NCBI GenBank assembly: GCA_016713135.1
Contig: JADJPR010000002.1
Span: 186,001-250,000 of the forward strand
DNA: 64,000 bases
Source of the DNA: Rhodanobacteraceae bacterium
GTDB taxonomy: Bacteria > Pseudomonadota > Gammaproteobacteria > Xanthomonadales > SZUA-5
Reading direction: 5' to 3'
This document shows, one piece after another, positions 52,070-60,120 of the stretch. Position 1 is the first letter of the stretch; each line of letters starts with the position of its first letter. Position numbers and translations under genes: made by a program. The notes beneath the pieces are model-generated. The model saw only the letters and a list, made by a program, of their open reading frames with translations, was not told the DNA's origin and did not search any database.

Positions 52070-53503
52070 TCAGAGCGCCCTAAGCGCGGGCTCGTCGGGC
52101 ACCTGTTTGCGCGCTTCGGCGACCAGCGCGGCGGCGCGCGCGGTATCGCCATTCTTGCGCAACGTCAGCACTTCGGTCGCCACCGATTCGGCGAGCATAC
52201 GGGTGAGCTCTCCCAGACGCACTGGGGAAGCATTCGCCAGCCGCGCGGAGTTGATGCGCTTCATCGCATTGTCTTCCTCCGGCGCAAACCACTTCTTCTC
52301 CGCGATCAGCCGCTCGGCCGCGGCCAGATCGCCTTCAATCATGCCCTGGGTACCGCCCAACTGTTGTGCGACCGCCGCAGGAGCCGGCTGCGACTGCTCC
52401 CCGGATCCGCGCACCAGCCGGATCACGCCCCAGATGATGGCTGCGATCACCAGCGCGAGAATGCCGATGCGCAACAGCGCCTTGAGCAGATTGCCCTCCT
52501 TGGGTGCCGGTGCGCGCGCTGCCGCCACCGGTTTCGTGGGCGTCGCGGGCGTCGCCGGGGCGGCGGCTGGCTGTGGCTTCAACGCGGTCGTCACGGCCGG
52601 CTGCAGGACCGTGGCTGGCCCCATTTGCTGAGTCTCTGGCTGCGCCACCGGGGCTACCGGCACGGTTCGCGACGGGCCCGCGCGCATCGCCTCGGCGCGC
52701 GGCTCGCGCACCGTCTTCGGTTCGATGTAGCCGTCGATCGCAGTCACCATCTCGCGCGCCGAGCCGAAGCGCTCCTCGGGGCGCTTGGCCAGCGTGCGGT
52801 CGATCAGCGGCTGGTACAGCGCGAGCGCCTCCGGCAGCTTGGGCACTGGCTCGGACAAATGCTTGCTGATGACGGCGAAGGGATCGTCGGCATCGAACGG
52901 CGGACGCCCGGTCAACATCTCGTAGAGCACGATGCCGAGGCTGTAGAGGTCGGCACGTCCGTCGCCGGTCTGCCCCTCGATCTGCTCCGGGCTCATGTAA
53001 TGCGGGCTGCCGATCTGCATCGAGTTGGCACCCGACTGTGCCTTCAGGATGCCGAGATCCCCAAGCACCGCAGCGCCGTCGGCGCGGAACATGATGTTGG
53101 CCGGCTTGATGTCGCGATGGATCACGCCCTGCGAATGGGCGTAGTCGAGCGCGCTGGCCAAGTCGCGCGCGATGCGCAACGCATCCACCGGCGCCATCGG
53201 CTGCTGCATGCGATCGCGCAGCGTGCCGCCGGGAACGAACTCGGTGGCGATGAACGGGAAGCCGCCCGCAGATCCGATGTCGAACACTGCGAGGACATGC
53301 GGATGGTTCAGGCGCGCCGCGCTCTTGCCTTCATCCACGAATCGCTGGCGCAGGGCCGGATCGTCGAAGAACTCCTCGCTCAGCACCTTCAGCGCCACCT
53401 GGCGTGCGAGCGACTGCTGCTCGGCCAGGAAGGTCCGCGAACGCTTGCTCTGCTTGAGTACCTTGAGCAGACGATAGCCAGGGATTTGCGGCAGTTCGGA
53501 CAT
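52070..53503 (-). CDS. Membrane Ser/Thr protein kinase with atypical nucleotide loop
   Basis: 477 residues. The kinase domain spans about 8-270, with K39 (QVALKV), HRDIKPAN at 129-136 and DLG at 149-151 in place of DFG. The glycine-rich loop is replaced by LKQSKRSRTFLAE with no glycine. A Pro/Ala linker leads to a membrane helix (LLRIGILALVIAAIIWGVI). The C-terminal 120 residues, presumably periplasmic, are helical. It pairs in position with the PP2C gene. Loss of the G-loop does not by itself prove inactivity, since the other catalytic residues remain. Confidence 0.9.
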   Translation of the reverse strand: MSELPQIPGYRLLKVLKQSKRSRTFLAEQQSLARQVALKVLSEEFFDDPALRQRFVDEGKSAARLNHPHVLAVFDIGSAGGFPFIATEFVPGGTLRDRMQQPMAPVDALRIARDLASALDYAHSQGVIHRDIKPANIMFRADGAAVLGDLGILKAQSGANSMQIGSPHYMSPEQIEGQTGDGRADLYSLGIVLYEMLTGRPPFDADDPFAVISKHLSEPVPKLPEALALYQPLIDRTLAKRPEERFGSAREMVTAIDGYIEPKTVREPRAEAMRAGPSRTVPVAPVAQPETQQMGPATVLQPAVTTALKPQPAAAPATPATPTKPVAAARAPAPKEGNLLKALLRIGILALVIAAIIWGVIRLVRGSGEQSQPAPAAVAQQLGGTQGMIEGDLAAAERLIAEKKWFAPEEDNAMKRINSARLANASPVRLGELTRMLAESVATEVLTLRKNGDTARAAALVAEARKQVPDEPALRAL

Positions 53504-53582
53504 GGCGGAAGTTTCGTCAGCGCTGGCCGCGATTAGACCTGCCCATGGCGGTCCGCCGCAAGGACGATGTCAGCTGATCTTC

Positions 53583-53609
53583 GGCCGGCGCTCGCAGGGA
53601 GCGCCGGCC
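53583..53609 (-). terminator. Perfect 11 bp hairpin after the cytochrome gene
   Basis: GGCCGGCGCTC and GAGCGCCGGCC with a five-base loop, 12 bases after the cytochrome stop (minus strand). No U-run follows, so it may be a stability element instead. Confidence 0.5.
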
Positions 53610-53620
53610 GGTTGCTTTGG

Positions 53621-54979
53621 TCAGTTCGCCGCGGCGCGCAGCGAGCGCAGGGCGTCGACGAACTTGGCCATGCTGTATGCGTCTTCCTTCTCGACTGCGG
53701 CATACACTCGATCCACACCCGCGCGCAGTCCGGCCGCATCGGCATCGCCCAACTGCTTGGCGGTCTCGAATGCGACCACCACCGATTGTGCTGCCAGCGC
53801 GGCCTGTTCGGCGGCAGCAAAGTCACGGAACTCGCCGCGCTCGGCATCGCGCAGCAGGCTGCCGAGCACCTGGCCCAGCGTCTCAGGGCCGAAGGCATGC
53901 GCGGCAACGCGATCCAGCTGCGCCTCGATCTTGCCCTTGAGCGCGCGTGCCGCGGCGAAGGTGCGTTCGCGGTTGGCCAGCGTCGCCTGATGCAACGCGC
54001 GCGTGGCCGCCATCAGGTCCTCGGCGGCCTTGGCGTCCACCACCCCGAGCACATGCCGGAACATGACCAGGTTGGCGTCATTGAGGCGCACCACGCCGGG
54101 GCCGAGGCCGGTGCCGGGGCGGGCGCCCCAGGTGCGGCCGCTCATCGGCTTGTGGCAGGCATGGCAGTCGAACAGCACCAGTTCCGGGAAGATGCCGGTC
54201 CAGCCCTTGCTCTCGTCGGTCAGGATATCGAGCAGGTTGACCGCAGCGATGCCCTGCCCGATCGCCCAGTCGCGCGCGCCGTTGAATTCGCCCTTGCGGT
54301 CGACGTAGTCCTGGTCGATCTCGTAATGCGGGTTGAGCCAGGTGAAGGTGTCCAGTTCGAAAGACAGGCGCGGGTGGCCGGCGCCCATGATGCGATGGGT
54401 GATCATGCGATCGCGCGTACCCATGTGGCAGCTCATGCACAGCTTGGCGCGGGCCACGGGCTGCTCGGTGGGGTACAGACCCTCGGCGAGCGTTTGCTCG
54501 CGCTTGCGATCCGCGTCATCGTGGGTGGCGAGCCATTGCTCGGCGCCGCCGTGGCAGGCCTCGCAGCCGACGCCGTCGCTGAGCAGGAACTTCTCGCCGC
54601 GCATGGCCTCGGGCGGGTTGTCGACGTGGCAGTCGAGGCAGATCTTCGCTTCGCGCGGATTGCCCAGCCCAAGCTTGGCGGCGATCTTCTGCGAATCCGG
54701 CTTGCCCAGGGTATCCCAGGACTTCGCATGCGGATCGGTCTGCTGCCAGACGCTGAACTCGTTGAGCAGGATGCGCGCGTCGGCCGCGCGCTGGTTGGCG
54801 CCGTGGCAGACAGAACTGGCGCAGGTGGCCGGCCCCATGTGCTTGTGGGCGAACACCTCTTCCACTGCCCCCGCCCACGCGTGCAGGCCTGGCAACAGTA
54901 ACGCGGTGAGCAATCCCAGGCGGCGCAGTTGGCGCGCACCGGGGTTCCGCAATAGTCCGACGATCAGCGTACGCACCAT
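53621..54979 (-). CDS. Periplasmic multihaem cytochrome c
   Basis: 452 residues with a signal peptide (RRLGLLTALLLPGLHAWAGA). GGGAG eight bases before ATG 54979 supports the start. There are four CXXCH sites (CLDCH, CEACH, CMSCH, CHACH) and one CX4CH (CASSVCH), so up to five c-type haems, with spare His residues for bis-His ligation (cytochrome c554-like). The C-terminal 170 residues are helical without haem sites. An electron-transfer role in the periplasm is likely; no partner reductase or quinol oxidase is in the window. Confidence 0.85.
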   Translation of the reverse strand: MVRTLIVGLLRNPGARQLRRLGLLTALLLPGLHAWAGAVEEVFAHKHMGPATCASSVCHGANQRAADARILLNEFSVWQQTDPHAKSWDTLGKPDSQKIAAKLGLGNPREAKICLDCHVDNPPEAMRGEKFLLSDGVGCEACHGGAEQWLATHDDADRKREQTLAEGLYPTEQPVARAKLCMSCHMGTRDRMITHRIMGAGHPRLSFELDTFTWLNPHYEIDQDYVDRKGEFNGARDWAIGQGIAAVNLLDILTDESKGWTGIFPELVLFDCHACHKPMSGRTWGARPGTGLGPGVVRLNDANLVMFRHVLGVVDAKAAEDLMAATRALHQATLANRERTFAAARALKGKIEAQLDRVAAHAFGPETLGQVLGSLLRDAERGEFRDFAAAEQAALAAQSVVVAFETAKQLGDADAAGLRAGVDRVYAAVEKEDAYSMAKFVDALRSLRAAAN

Positions 54980-55041
54980 CTCACGAACTCCCCGGCCGGC
55001 GATGAGGCTGGCCGCATTCTGCCACTTGCATTCGACCGACG

Positions 55042-55773
55042 TCATCCCTGATTACAATCGATCCTGCCTTCATTCGCATTCGACCAGCTGCGCCACAGCG
55101 AAAGCGCGCCGGACTTGCGCTCCAGCGCGGCGATGCGCTCCTCGTGCAGCGCGATCTCCTCGCTGCTCGCCGGGCGCCGCGGAATGCGCACCGGGCCGGT
55201 CGTCGCAATCACCAGCCCGGCCTGCCCGCTCGCGGCCACGTCGAGCGAAAGGCTGCCCTGCCCCGCGGTCATCCCGAGGTAGACGTCAGCCAGCAGCCGC
55301 GCGTCCAGCAGCGCGCCATGGTAGCTGCGCCCGGAGTTGTCGACCTGGTAGCGCTTGCACAAGGCGTCCAGCGAGTTGCGCTGGCCGGGGTGCATCTCGC
55401 GCGCCAGTTTCAGCGTGTCGATCACCGGATGGCGGTCTTCCAGGCGCAGCGCGCGCTGCGCCAGGTGCAGTTCGTGATTGAGGAAGCCGAGGTCGAAGCT
55501 GGCGTTGTGGATCAGCAACTCGGCGCCGTCGAGAAAATCGAGCAAGGCATCCGCCACGTCCGGGAAGCGCGGCTTGTCGGCGAGGAACTCGCTGGTCAGT
55601 CCGTGGACTTCCAGAGCGCGCGGCTCGCTCTCGCGATCGGGATTGAGATAGGTGTGGAAACTGCGGCCGGTGACCATGCGCTGCACGATCTCGATGCAGC
55701 CGATCTCGACCACGCGGTTGCCGGACTCGATGTCCATGCCGGTGGTTTCGGTATCAAGCACCACCTGCCTCAT
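55042..55773 (-). CDS. dnaQ: DNA polymerase III epsilon subunit (proofreading exonuclease)
   Basis: 243-residue DEDDh exonuclease: VLDTETTGMD (ExoI), LIHNASFDLGFLNHEL (ExoII) and HGALLDARLLADVYL (ExoIII with His and Asp). The C-terminal tail that binds the alpha subunit is present. The start overlaps the rnhA stop by ATGA, the same arrangement and gene order as in the enteric dnaQ/rnhA region except that both are on one strand here. Confidence 0.95.
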   Translation of the reverse strand: MRQVVLDTETTGMDIESGNRVVEIGCIEIVQRMVTGRSFHTYLNPDRESEPRALEVHGLTSEFLADKPRFPDVADALLDFLDGAELLIHNASFDLGFLNHELHLAQRALRLEDRHPVIDTLKLAREMHPGQRNSLDALCKRYQVDNSGRSYHGALLDARLLADVYLGMTAGQGSLSLDVAASGQAGLVIATTGPVRIPRRPASSEEIALHEERIAALERKSGALSLWRSWSNANEGRIDCNQG

Positions 55774-56249
55774 GCCGCCACTCCGCCGGCGCGTCCGCGC
55801 GCCAGGCAGTCCCGCGCGATCTGGTCCACGCGCTCGTTCAGGGCGATGCCGCTGTGTCCGCGCACCCATTGCCAGCGCACCTGGTGACGCGCCACCTGCG
55901 CCGCCAGGCGCTCCCACAAATCGCGATTGAGCACCGGTTTGCCGCCGGCGGTCTTCCAGCCGCGCCGGATCCAGTTCGGCAGCCACTCCTGGATGCCCTT
56001 GCAGACGTATTGCGAGTCGGTGTGCAGATGCACGGCGCAGCCGCGCTTGAGCGCCTCGAGCACGCCGATCGCACCCATCAGTTCCATCCGGTTGTTGGTG
56101 GTCTCCGGATCGAAGCCGCAGAGCTCGCGTTCGTGCCCGCGGAAGCGCAGCACGGCACCCCAGGCGCCGGGACCCGGGTTACCCGAGCAGGCACCATCGC
56201 ACCAGGCTTCGACGGCCTCCGGCTGCGCCCGCGTTGCCTCAGCCTGCAC
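55770..56249 (-). CDS. rnhA: Ribonuclease HI
   Basis: 159-residue RNase H with the catalytic set: D in WCDGACSGNPGPGAWG, E in NNRMELMGAI, D in HTDSQYVCKGI and D in NERVDQIARD. It degrades RNA in RNA-DNA hybrids. It overlaps the methyltransferase gene by 11 bases upstream and dnaQ by four downstream. Confidence 0.96.
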   Translation of the reverse strand: MQAEATRAQPEAVEAWCDGACSGNPGPGAWGAVLRFRGHERELCGFDPETTNNRMELMGAIGVLEALKRGCAVHLHTDSQYVCKGIQEWLPNWIRRGWKTAGGKPVLNRDLWERLAAQVARHQVRWQWVRGHSGIALNERVDQIARDCLARGRAGGVAA

Positions 56250-56928
56250 GGCGCATGCCCTCGGGCGCGGCCACCAGTGCGCGACGACGGTCGCGGGCGA
56301 ACGGGATCGCGATCACATTGCTGCTGCGCTTACGCGCGGAAACCGCATACACGCCGCCCGGCAGCGGCCACCAGCGGCCACGCTCCAGGCCGGGCATGCG
56401 CGACTGGAGCCAAGCCTGCAGGCGCCCTGGCCAGCACAGCGCACGATCGTTCTCGATGTCTTCCAGGCCAACTCGGCGCAGCGTGGCGGCAACGCGCGCG
56501 GCGCTCGGCGCGCTGGCATCGCCGCGTGCGCGCTGGCGCAGCCCAGGCCAGCCCCAGGGATTGATGTCCAGTACCAGCACGCGGCCGTCGTCGGCGAGCA
56601 CCCGGGCAACCTCCGCGAGCAGCTTATCGAGCGTGTCGCCGTCGCGGATCGCCAGGCAGTCCAGCACCACCAGCGCCAGCGAAGCGTCCGCCAGCGGCAG
56701 CCACGGCGCGCGCGTGCGCAACGGACCTGTGAAGCAGCGCGTGAGCGGCGACCACTGCAGATCGAATCGCGTGCGGCCGGGACGCTCGACTACCCCCGGC
56801 TCCCCGCACTGGATGCGCAGGGCCAAGCCTGGCTGGCTGCGCCAACGCTCCTCGACGAGCGCCGCGCAGGCGTGCGCGCAGCGCGCGGCCAGCGGATCGG
56901 GGCGCGAGTCGGTCGGTGGCGGCAACAT
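56239..56928 (-). CDS. Class I SAM-dependent methyltransferase-like protein (YafS position)
   Basis: About 229 residues from ATG 56928; a TTG at 56982 would extend it by 18. A methyltransferase fold is suggested by LPLADASLALVVLDCLAIRD and VLADDGRVLVLDINPWGWPG. The usual N-terminal G-x-G SAM motif is not clear. Its position between gloB and rnhA equals yafS in E. coli. Substrate unknown. It is divergent from gloB across about 270 bp with no clear operator. Confidence 0.75.
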   Translation of the reverse strand: MLPPPTDSRPDPLAARCAHACAALVEERWRSQPGLALRIQCGEPGVVERPGRTRFDLQWSPLTRCFTGPLRTRAPWLPLADASLALVVLDCLAIRDGDTLDKLLAEVARVLADDGRVLVLDINPWGWPGLRQRARGDASAPSAARVAATLRRVGLEDIENDRALCWPGRLQAWLQSRMPGLERGRWWPLPGGVYAVSARKRSSNVIAIPFARDRRRALVAAPEGMRRAG

Positions 56929-57196
56929 CGGTGTGCAGGCGTCCAGCCTGGAAGGGGCGCCAGCATAGCCCGTGATGGGCAAGCCGCGGATACATGCGGC
57001 GTGACGGCAACGGAACCCTTGCGGTCACGGCCGGAGTCGATCGCCCTGATCGATCACACCCATGAGGCGCAAAGGCCAACTGACCGCAATTCGCCCGCGA
57101 ATTGACCGAATGTGCCCCCTCTGCGACCATTTCGCGCCCTGCGCTTGCCCCGCCCCGCGAGGCGCGTCTCCGCCTGTCCCGTTCAGATCATTGCCG

Positions 57197-57958
57197 ATGC
57201 ACGTCTGCCTGTTGCCTGCCTTCGCCGACAACTACATCTTCGCGCTGCAGAGCCAGCGCGGGGTGGCGGTGGTCGACCCGGGCGATGCCGGCGTGGTCGA
57301 AGGCCATCTCGCCGGGCACGGCGCGGACCTGCTGGCGATCCTGGTCACCCACCATCATCCGGATCACATCGGCGGGCTGGCGCGATTGACGGAGCGCTGG
57401 CCGCGAGCACGCCGCATCGGGCCGGCCGATCCACGCATCCCCGGGCTCAACGAGATCGTCGGCGATGGCGACCGGGTCGTCCTCGACGATCTGCATGCGC
57501 TGGAGGTGCTTGCGACGCCGGGGCACACGCGCAGCCACATCGTCTATCGCGGCGATGGCCAGCTGTTCTGCGGCGATGTCCTGTTCAGCCTGGGCTGCGG
57601 GCGAGTGTTCGAAGGTGTGCCGGCGCAGATGCTCGCGGCACTCGACCGCATCGCCGCGCTCCCCGACGAGACCGAGGTCTACTGCGCCCACGAGTACACC
57701 CTCGCGAACGCCCGATTCGCCCTGGCCGTGGACCCGGACAATGCCGAGCTGCGGGCGCGCATTGCCACGGTGCGCGCGCTGCGCGAACTGGGGAAGCCCA
57801 GCATCCCCATGCGCCTGGGGGACGAGCGCCGCTGCAATCCTTTCCTGCGCTGCGACGACCCCATCGTTGTGCGCGCGGCGCAGGCGTATGCCGATGCGAC
57901 GCTTGGCAGCCGCGCTGAGGTTTTCGCGGCGCTGCGCGCGTGGAAGAACGCGTGCTGA
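57197..57958 (+). CDS. gloB: Hydroxyacylglutathione hydrolase (glyoxalase II)
   Basis: 253-residue metallo-beta-lactamase-fold enzyme with the binuclear metal motif THHHPDHIGG, GHTRSHIVY and CAHEYTLANARFAL. It hydrolyses S-lactoylglutathione to lactate and glutathione in methylglyoxal detoxification. ATG 57197 matches the standard MHVCLLPAFADNYIFAL opening. It overlaps the mltD frame at its 3' end. Confidence 0.95.
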   Translation: MHVCLLPAFADNYIFALQSQRGVAVVDPGDAGVVEGHLAGHGADLLAILVTHHHPDHIGGLARLTERWPRARRIGPADPRIPGLNEIVGDGDRVVLDDLHALEVLATPGHTRSHIVYRGDGQLFCGDVLFSLGCGRVFEGVPAQMLAALDRIAALPDETEVYCAHEYTLANARFALAVDPDNAELRARIATVRALRELGKPSIPMRLGDERRCNPFLRCDDPIVVRAAQAYADATLGSRAEVFAALRAWKNAC

Positions 57959-59142
57959 GGGCGCGCCGGACTCGACATGCCTGGCTGCTGGCCGCGCTGC
58001 TGGCGCTGGCCGGCTGCGCCACGAGCCCGCAGCGGGAATCGTCGGTCGCGATCACGTCGTCGGGTGACGACAGCATGCCCGAACCCAGCGTGTTGCAGCC
58101 GATGCCGGTACCTCCGGCCACGCGCCTGATGCTGGCGCCGGATCTCTGGCAGCGCTTCGCCCTCGCGCGCCATTGGCAGCCCTGCGAAGTCACGCCGGGT
58201 GTCTCGAAGTGGATCAGCCGCTACGCGCCCAAGCCCGCCCGGTTTGGTGCATCGCTGCAGCCGATGATGCCGCTGATGGACTATGTGCTGACGCGTGCGC
58301 TCGCTGCCGGCCTGCCCGGCGAGATCATGCTGGTGCCGATCGTCGAGAGTCACTATCGCCCGGACGCGCGCGGTCCCGGTGGCGCGCTCGGCATGTGGCA
58401 GCTGATGCCCGACACCGCGAGGCGCTTTGGACTGTCCGTACGCGGGGCTGGCGACGGGCGGATCGATGTGCGCGGCTCGACCGAGGCGGCACTGCGCCTG
58501 CTGAAAATCAACAGCGACGCCTTCTCCGGCAACCCGAAGCTGATGTTCGCCGCCTACAACGCCGGCGCTTACCGGCTGCGCAAGGCACTTGCCGGCCGCG
58601 ATTACGCGAGCATGCGCTCGCTGGAGGACCTCGGCCTGCCGCGCATCACCCGCGAGTACATCGACAAGGTCAAGGCGCTCGGCTGCCTGCTCGGCGAGCC
58701 CGCACGCTTCGGTGTCGAGTTGCCGCGCCTGCCTGCGGGGGCTCGGCTGGTCGAGGTGACCCTGCCGCTGCCAGTGGCGCCGGACGCGCTCGCAGCCGAG
58801 TTGGGCGTGCCCGCCGCGGATCTGCGTCGCTGGAACCTGGGTGCGCATGCGCGCGGCGCGAGCGACCCGGAGGTGCCGCTGCTGCTGCCGCAATCGACCG
58901 CCGGTCGGGCCGTCGAACTCGCCGCTGCCGGGCGCCTGGCGCGCGCCGAACCGCGCCCCGTCGCGGTGGCGAGCACGCCGCACGCCGGAGGCCGCACGCA
59001 TCGTGTGAGTTCAGGCGACTCGCTTTGGACGATCAGCAAACGCTATCGTGTCCGGCTGGCCGATCTGATGCGCTGGAACGGGCTCAACAGGCGCAGCGTG
59101 CTGCGCATCGGCCAGACCATCCACCTGCAGGGCAATACCTGA
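57940..59142 (+). CDS. mltD: Membrane-bound lytic murein transglycosylase D-like lipoprotein
   Basis: About 400 residues with a lipoprotein signal (LLAALLALAGC). The SLT domain has catalytic Glu in VPIVESHYRPDARG, followed by GMWQLMPDTARRFGL and MFAAYNAGAYRL. One C-terminal LysM domain (HRVSSGDSLWTISKRYRV) is visible, fewer than in E. coli MltD. It cleaves peptidoglycan glycan strands from the outer membrane. The start is GTG at 57940 or 57952; the latter overlaps the gloB stop as GTGCTGA. Confidence 0.92.
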   Translation: MEERVLRARRTRHAWLLAALLALAGCATSPQRESSVAITSSGDDSMPEPSVLQPMPVPPATRLMLAPDLWQRFALARHWQPCEVTPGVSKWISRYAPKPARFGASLQPMMPLMDYVLTRALAAGLPGEIMLVPIVESHYRPDARGPGGALGMWQLMPDTARRFGLSVRGAGDGRIDVRGSTEAALRLLKINSDAFSGNPKLMFAAYNAGAYRLRKALAGRDYASMRSLEDLGLPRITREYIDKVKALGCLLGEPARFGVELPRLPAGARLVEVTLPLPVAPDALAAELGVPAADLRRWNLGAHARGASDPEVPLLLPQSTAGRAVELAAAGRLARAEPRPVAVASTPHAGGRTHRVSSGDSLWTISKRYRVRLADLMRWNGLNRRSVLRIGQTIHLQGNT

Positions 59143-59212
59143 CTGCGTTGCGCCGCCCGCTGCGGGCGCCAATGTGGCCGCGGCGATTGCTCCGCCCAAC
59201 GGGAGCAAGAAC

Positions 59213-60004
59213 ATGGGTTTTCTCAGCGGCAAGCGCGCCCTGGTCACCGGCATTGCGTCGCATCGCTCGATCGCGTGGGGAATCGCCCAGGCGATGCATG
59301 CGCAGGGCGCGGAACTGGCCTTCACCTACCAGAACGAACGCCTCAAGGAACGCGTCGACCAGGCGGCGGGCGAGTTCGGCGGCGGGCCAGTGCTTGCCTG
59401 CGATGTGGCGGTCGATGGCGATGTCGATCGCATGTACGCCGAACTGGCGCGGCATTGGGACGGATTCGACATCCTGGTGCATTCGATCGCTTTCGCGCCG
59501 CGCGAGCAGATCCAGGGCCGCTTCATCGACGCGGTCACGCGCGAGGGCTTCAACACGGCGCACGAGATCAGCAGCTACAGCTTCGCTGCCCTGGCCAAGG
59601 GTGCGCGCGAACTGATGAAGGGTCGCAACGGCGCGCTGATCACGCTGAGCTACCTCGGCGCCGTGCGCGCGATGCCCAACTACAACGTCATGGGCCTGGC
59701 AAAGGCCTCACTGGAAGCGTGTGTGCGCTACCTGGCGCAGGACCTGGGACCCGAGGGCACGCGCGTCAACGCCATCTCCGCAGGCCCGATCAAGACCCTC
59801 GCGGCAGCCGGAATCGGAAACTTCCGCAAGATGCTGGACCATGTGGAAAAGGTCTCGCCGCTGCGTCGCAGCGTGACCATCGAGGATGTCGGCAATGCCG
59901 CCGCCTTCCTCTGCTCGGACCTCGCCTCGGGCATAACCGGCGAGGTGCTGTACGTGGATTCCGGTTACAGCCACGTCAGCATGGGCGAGTTGCTTGCCGG
60001 CTGA
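59213..60004 (+). CDS. fabI: Enoyl-[acyl-carrier-protein] reductase, FabI type
   Basis: 263-residue SDR-type reductase for the last step of fatty-acid elongation. It has GKRALVTGIASHRSIAWGIA (NADH site), HSIAFAPREQ, and the FabI-specific Y-x6-K active site in SYLGAVRAMPNYNVMGLAKASLE. GGGAG before ATG 59213 supports the start over the longer frame. It converges with ppiD. Confidence 0.95.
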   Translation: MGFLSGKRALVTGIASHRSIAWGIAQAMHAQGAELAFTYQNERLKERVDQAAGEFGGGPVLACDVAVDGDVDRMYAELARHWDGFDILVHSIAFAPREQIQGRFIDAVTREGFNTAHEISSYSFAALAKGARELMKGRNGALITLSYLGAVRAMPNYNVMGLAKASLEACVRYLAQDLGPEGTRVNAISAGPIKTLAAAGIGNFRKMLDHVEKVSPLRRSVTIEDVGNAAAFLCSDLASGITGEVLYVDSGYSHVSMGELLAG

Positions 60005-60120
60005 GGGACGGGGCGCGGACAGAGGCCCTGGCACCCCGAATCACGGCGGGGGCCTGGCCGGGTTCCGCCAAGCGGTTTTCCCGTGCCCCGCGCCCCCGTA
60101 TCGCCAGCCCCGCTAAACGC

